From Sphagnum compactum (Eukaryota > Bryophyta > Sphagnopsida > Sphagnales), in NCBI GenBank assembly GCA_965153455.1, contig OZ234495.1, positions 23,804,875 to 23,868,874 on the forward strand: a stretch of 64,000 nt of DNA. The letters run 5' to 3'. Each line of letters opens with the position of its first letter. Position 1 is the stretch's first letter. Positions 62,986 to 64,000 of the stretch are shown here, piece after piece. Under the pieces are notes generated by a model. The model did not search any database. It was not told where the DNA came from and worked only from the letters and a program-made list of their open reading frames with translations. Position numbers and translations under genes: made by a program.

Positions 62986-64000
62986 GGCACATCCACTGGC
63001 ATCTTGCTTACGCCTCTTCTTGTCCAACATAGAGGTGGAAGATATTGTTGAAGTACCATTTCTGAATTATATGTATATGCTATTATCTATAATCTTCTTG
63101 TCCCTTTCACAGAATATTCATTGTGACTATAGGCGGAAGAGTCATTGTGAATATAGGCCATCAATGCAACCAGAATACCCATGTGCAGTAGTAATATGCA
63201 TCGAAACGCTTTGTTCAGGTGATTGATTTACTTCTTGTTTTTGCTCAAAGATTCAGGTTCATCTTGGTTTCCAATTTTCTGCTTTAATTTCGCACACGAA
63301 GATCTGTCCATTGTGCCTTGTATGGGGGGACTAAAAAAGACGTAGAAAAAGGGCCATATGAAAGACATTCCCACCATGTATATATATATATATATACACA
63401 TAATGCTAGATTCACAACAATAAAACATAACACAATTTCTTTCCTGCACTTGTTCATAGAGACTGCAATCCTCAAATTGCAAATCTCAGACGTATTGGAC
63501 ATCCTACTACTTAGGGATTACACAAACTAGAGATTTCAACAATAGAAGTTGGCACCAACACAAGACAACATCATTTCGCTCCCCCCCCCCCCTTTATTTT
63601 TTGGATTGCCAATGTGAATCAAACTCTCAAATTTTTACTTCCTCTTAAGTTTCCATACTCCAACAAGGCGCGCGTGTCACACAGTGGCCTTCTTGCCATT
63701 TACATTAAAAAGTATCTTAAGGCAAAAGAAGAAGAATTATGGAAACTCAAATATTTCACCATGCAAAAATTATAATCTTCAAAAAATCCTCTTACAGAAA
63801 CCAAAATCCTTCAAGACATCATAACTCTATAACTAATCTCAAAGTTTCAACAAAAATCAAAATCACAGACTAGTAGTGATTTGTTTAGACAAAATTTGAG
63901 GATTTTTGAGAGATGATCTTTTGAGTGAGCTATCAATGTAAGTTGTAGAGAGTCCTAGAGACTGGAATAATTCCTCCAGTAGCCACTATTGAATTCCAGC
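62986..64000. other. 3' flank of the GSK3-like gene and intergenic DNA
   Basis: The first part is probably 3' UTR. It contains a (TA)n run (63376-63396) and a poly-C run (about 63580-63591). Frames of 60-90 codons on both strands have no recognisable domain. No further gene is supported up to the window edge. Confidence 0.5.

Overview
The window is nuclear DNA of a green plant (streptophyte). It carries four intron-bearing or plant-type genes: a WEB/PMI2-type coiled-coil protein, eIF4G with the plant-style eIF4E-binding site, an Elongin A-like protein and a GSK3/SHAGGY kinase with the plant TREE motif. Exons are clearly richer in G+C than the very AT-rich intergenic DNA, introns are mostly 80-900 bp, and several short inverted-repeat elements are present. 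I cannot name the species. The eIF4G architecture argues against an ordinary flowering plant and suggests an early-diverging land plant or a related alga, but that is inference.

Layout: 1-7.3 kb is AT-rich intergenic DNA with a 52-bp near-perfect hairpin and a 71-bp tandem repeat. About 7.4-12.4 kb is the WEB-family gene (+). 12.4-36 kb is about 22 kb of AT-rich gene desert holding two CACTA-ended MITE-like elements, a tRNA-derived promoter relic and two long degenerate motif tracts. 36-50.3 kb is a 17-exon eIF4G gene (+). 53.4-54.9 kb is a short Elongin A-like gene on the minus strand, with a tandem repeat beyond its stop codon. 55.3-55.5 kb is an alternating two-type minisatellite. 56.7-57.0 kb is a Tourist-like MITE with TAA target duplications. 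57.4-63 kb is a 12-exon GSK3/SHAGGY-like kinase gene (+) with two intronic minisatellites.

The four genes are not a functional cluster: they serve chloroplast positioning or cytoskeleton (WEB), translation initiation (eIF4G), Pol II elongation or ubiquitin ligation (Elongin A) and kinase signalling (GSK3). The most notable observation is that the eIF4G gene continues past MIF4G and MA3 through six more phase-compatible exons that encode a complete W2 (HEAT-3) domain. Animal eIF4G has this domain; textbook plant eIF4G and eIFiso4G lack it. Exon borders were placed by hand from GT/AG sites, reading phase and recalled family sequence, so individual borders may be off where noted.
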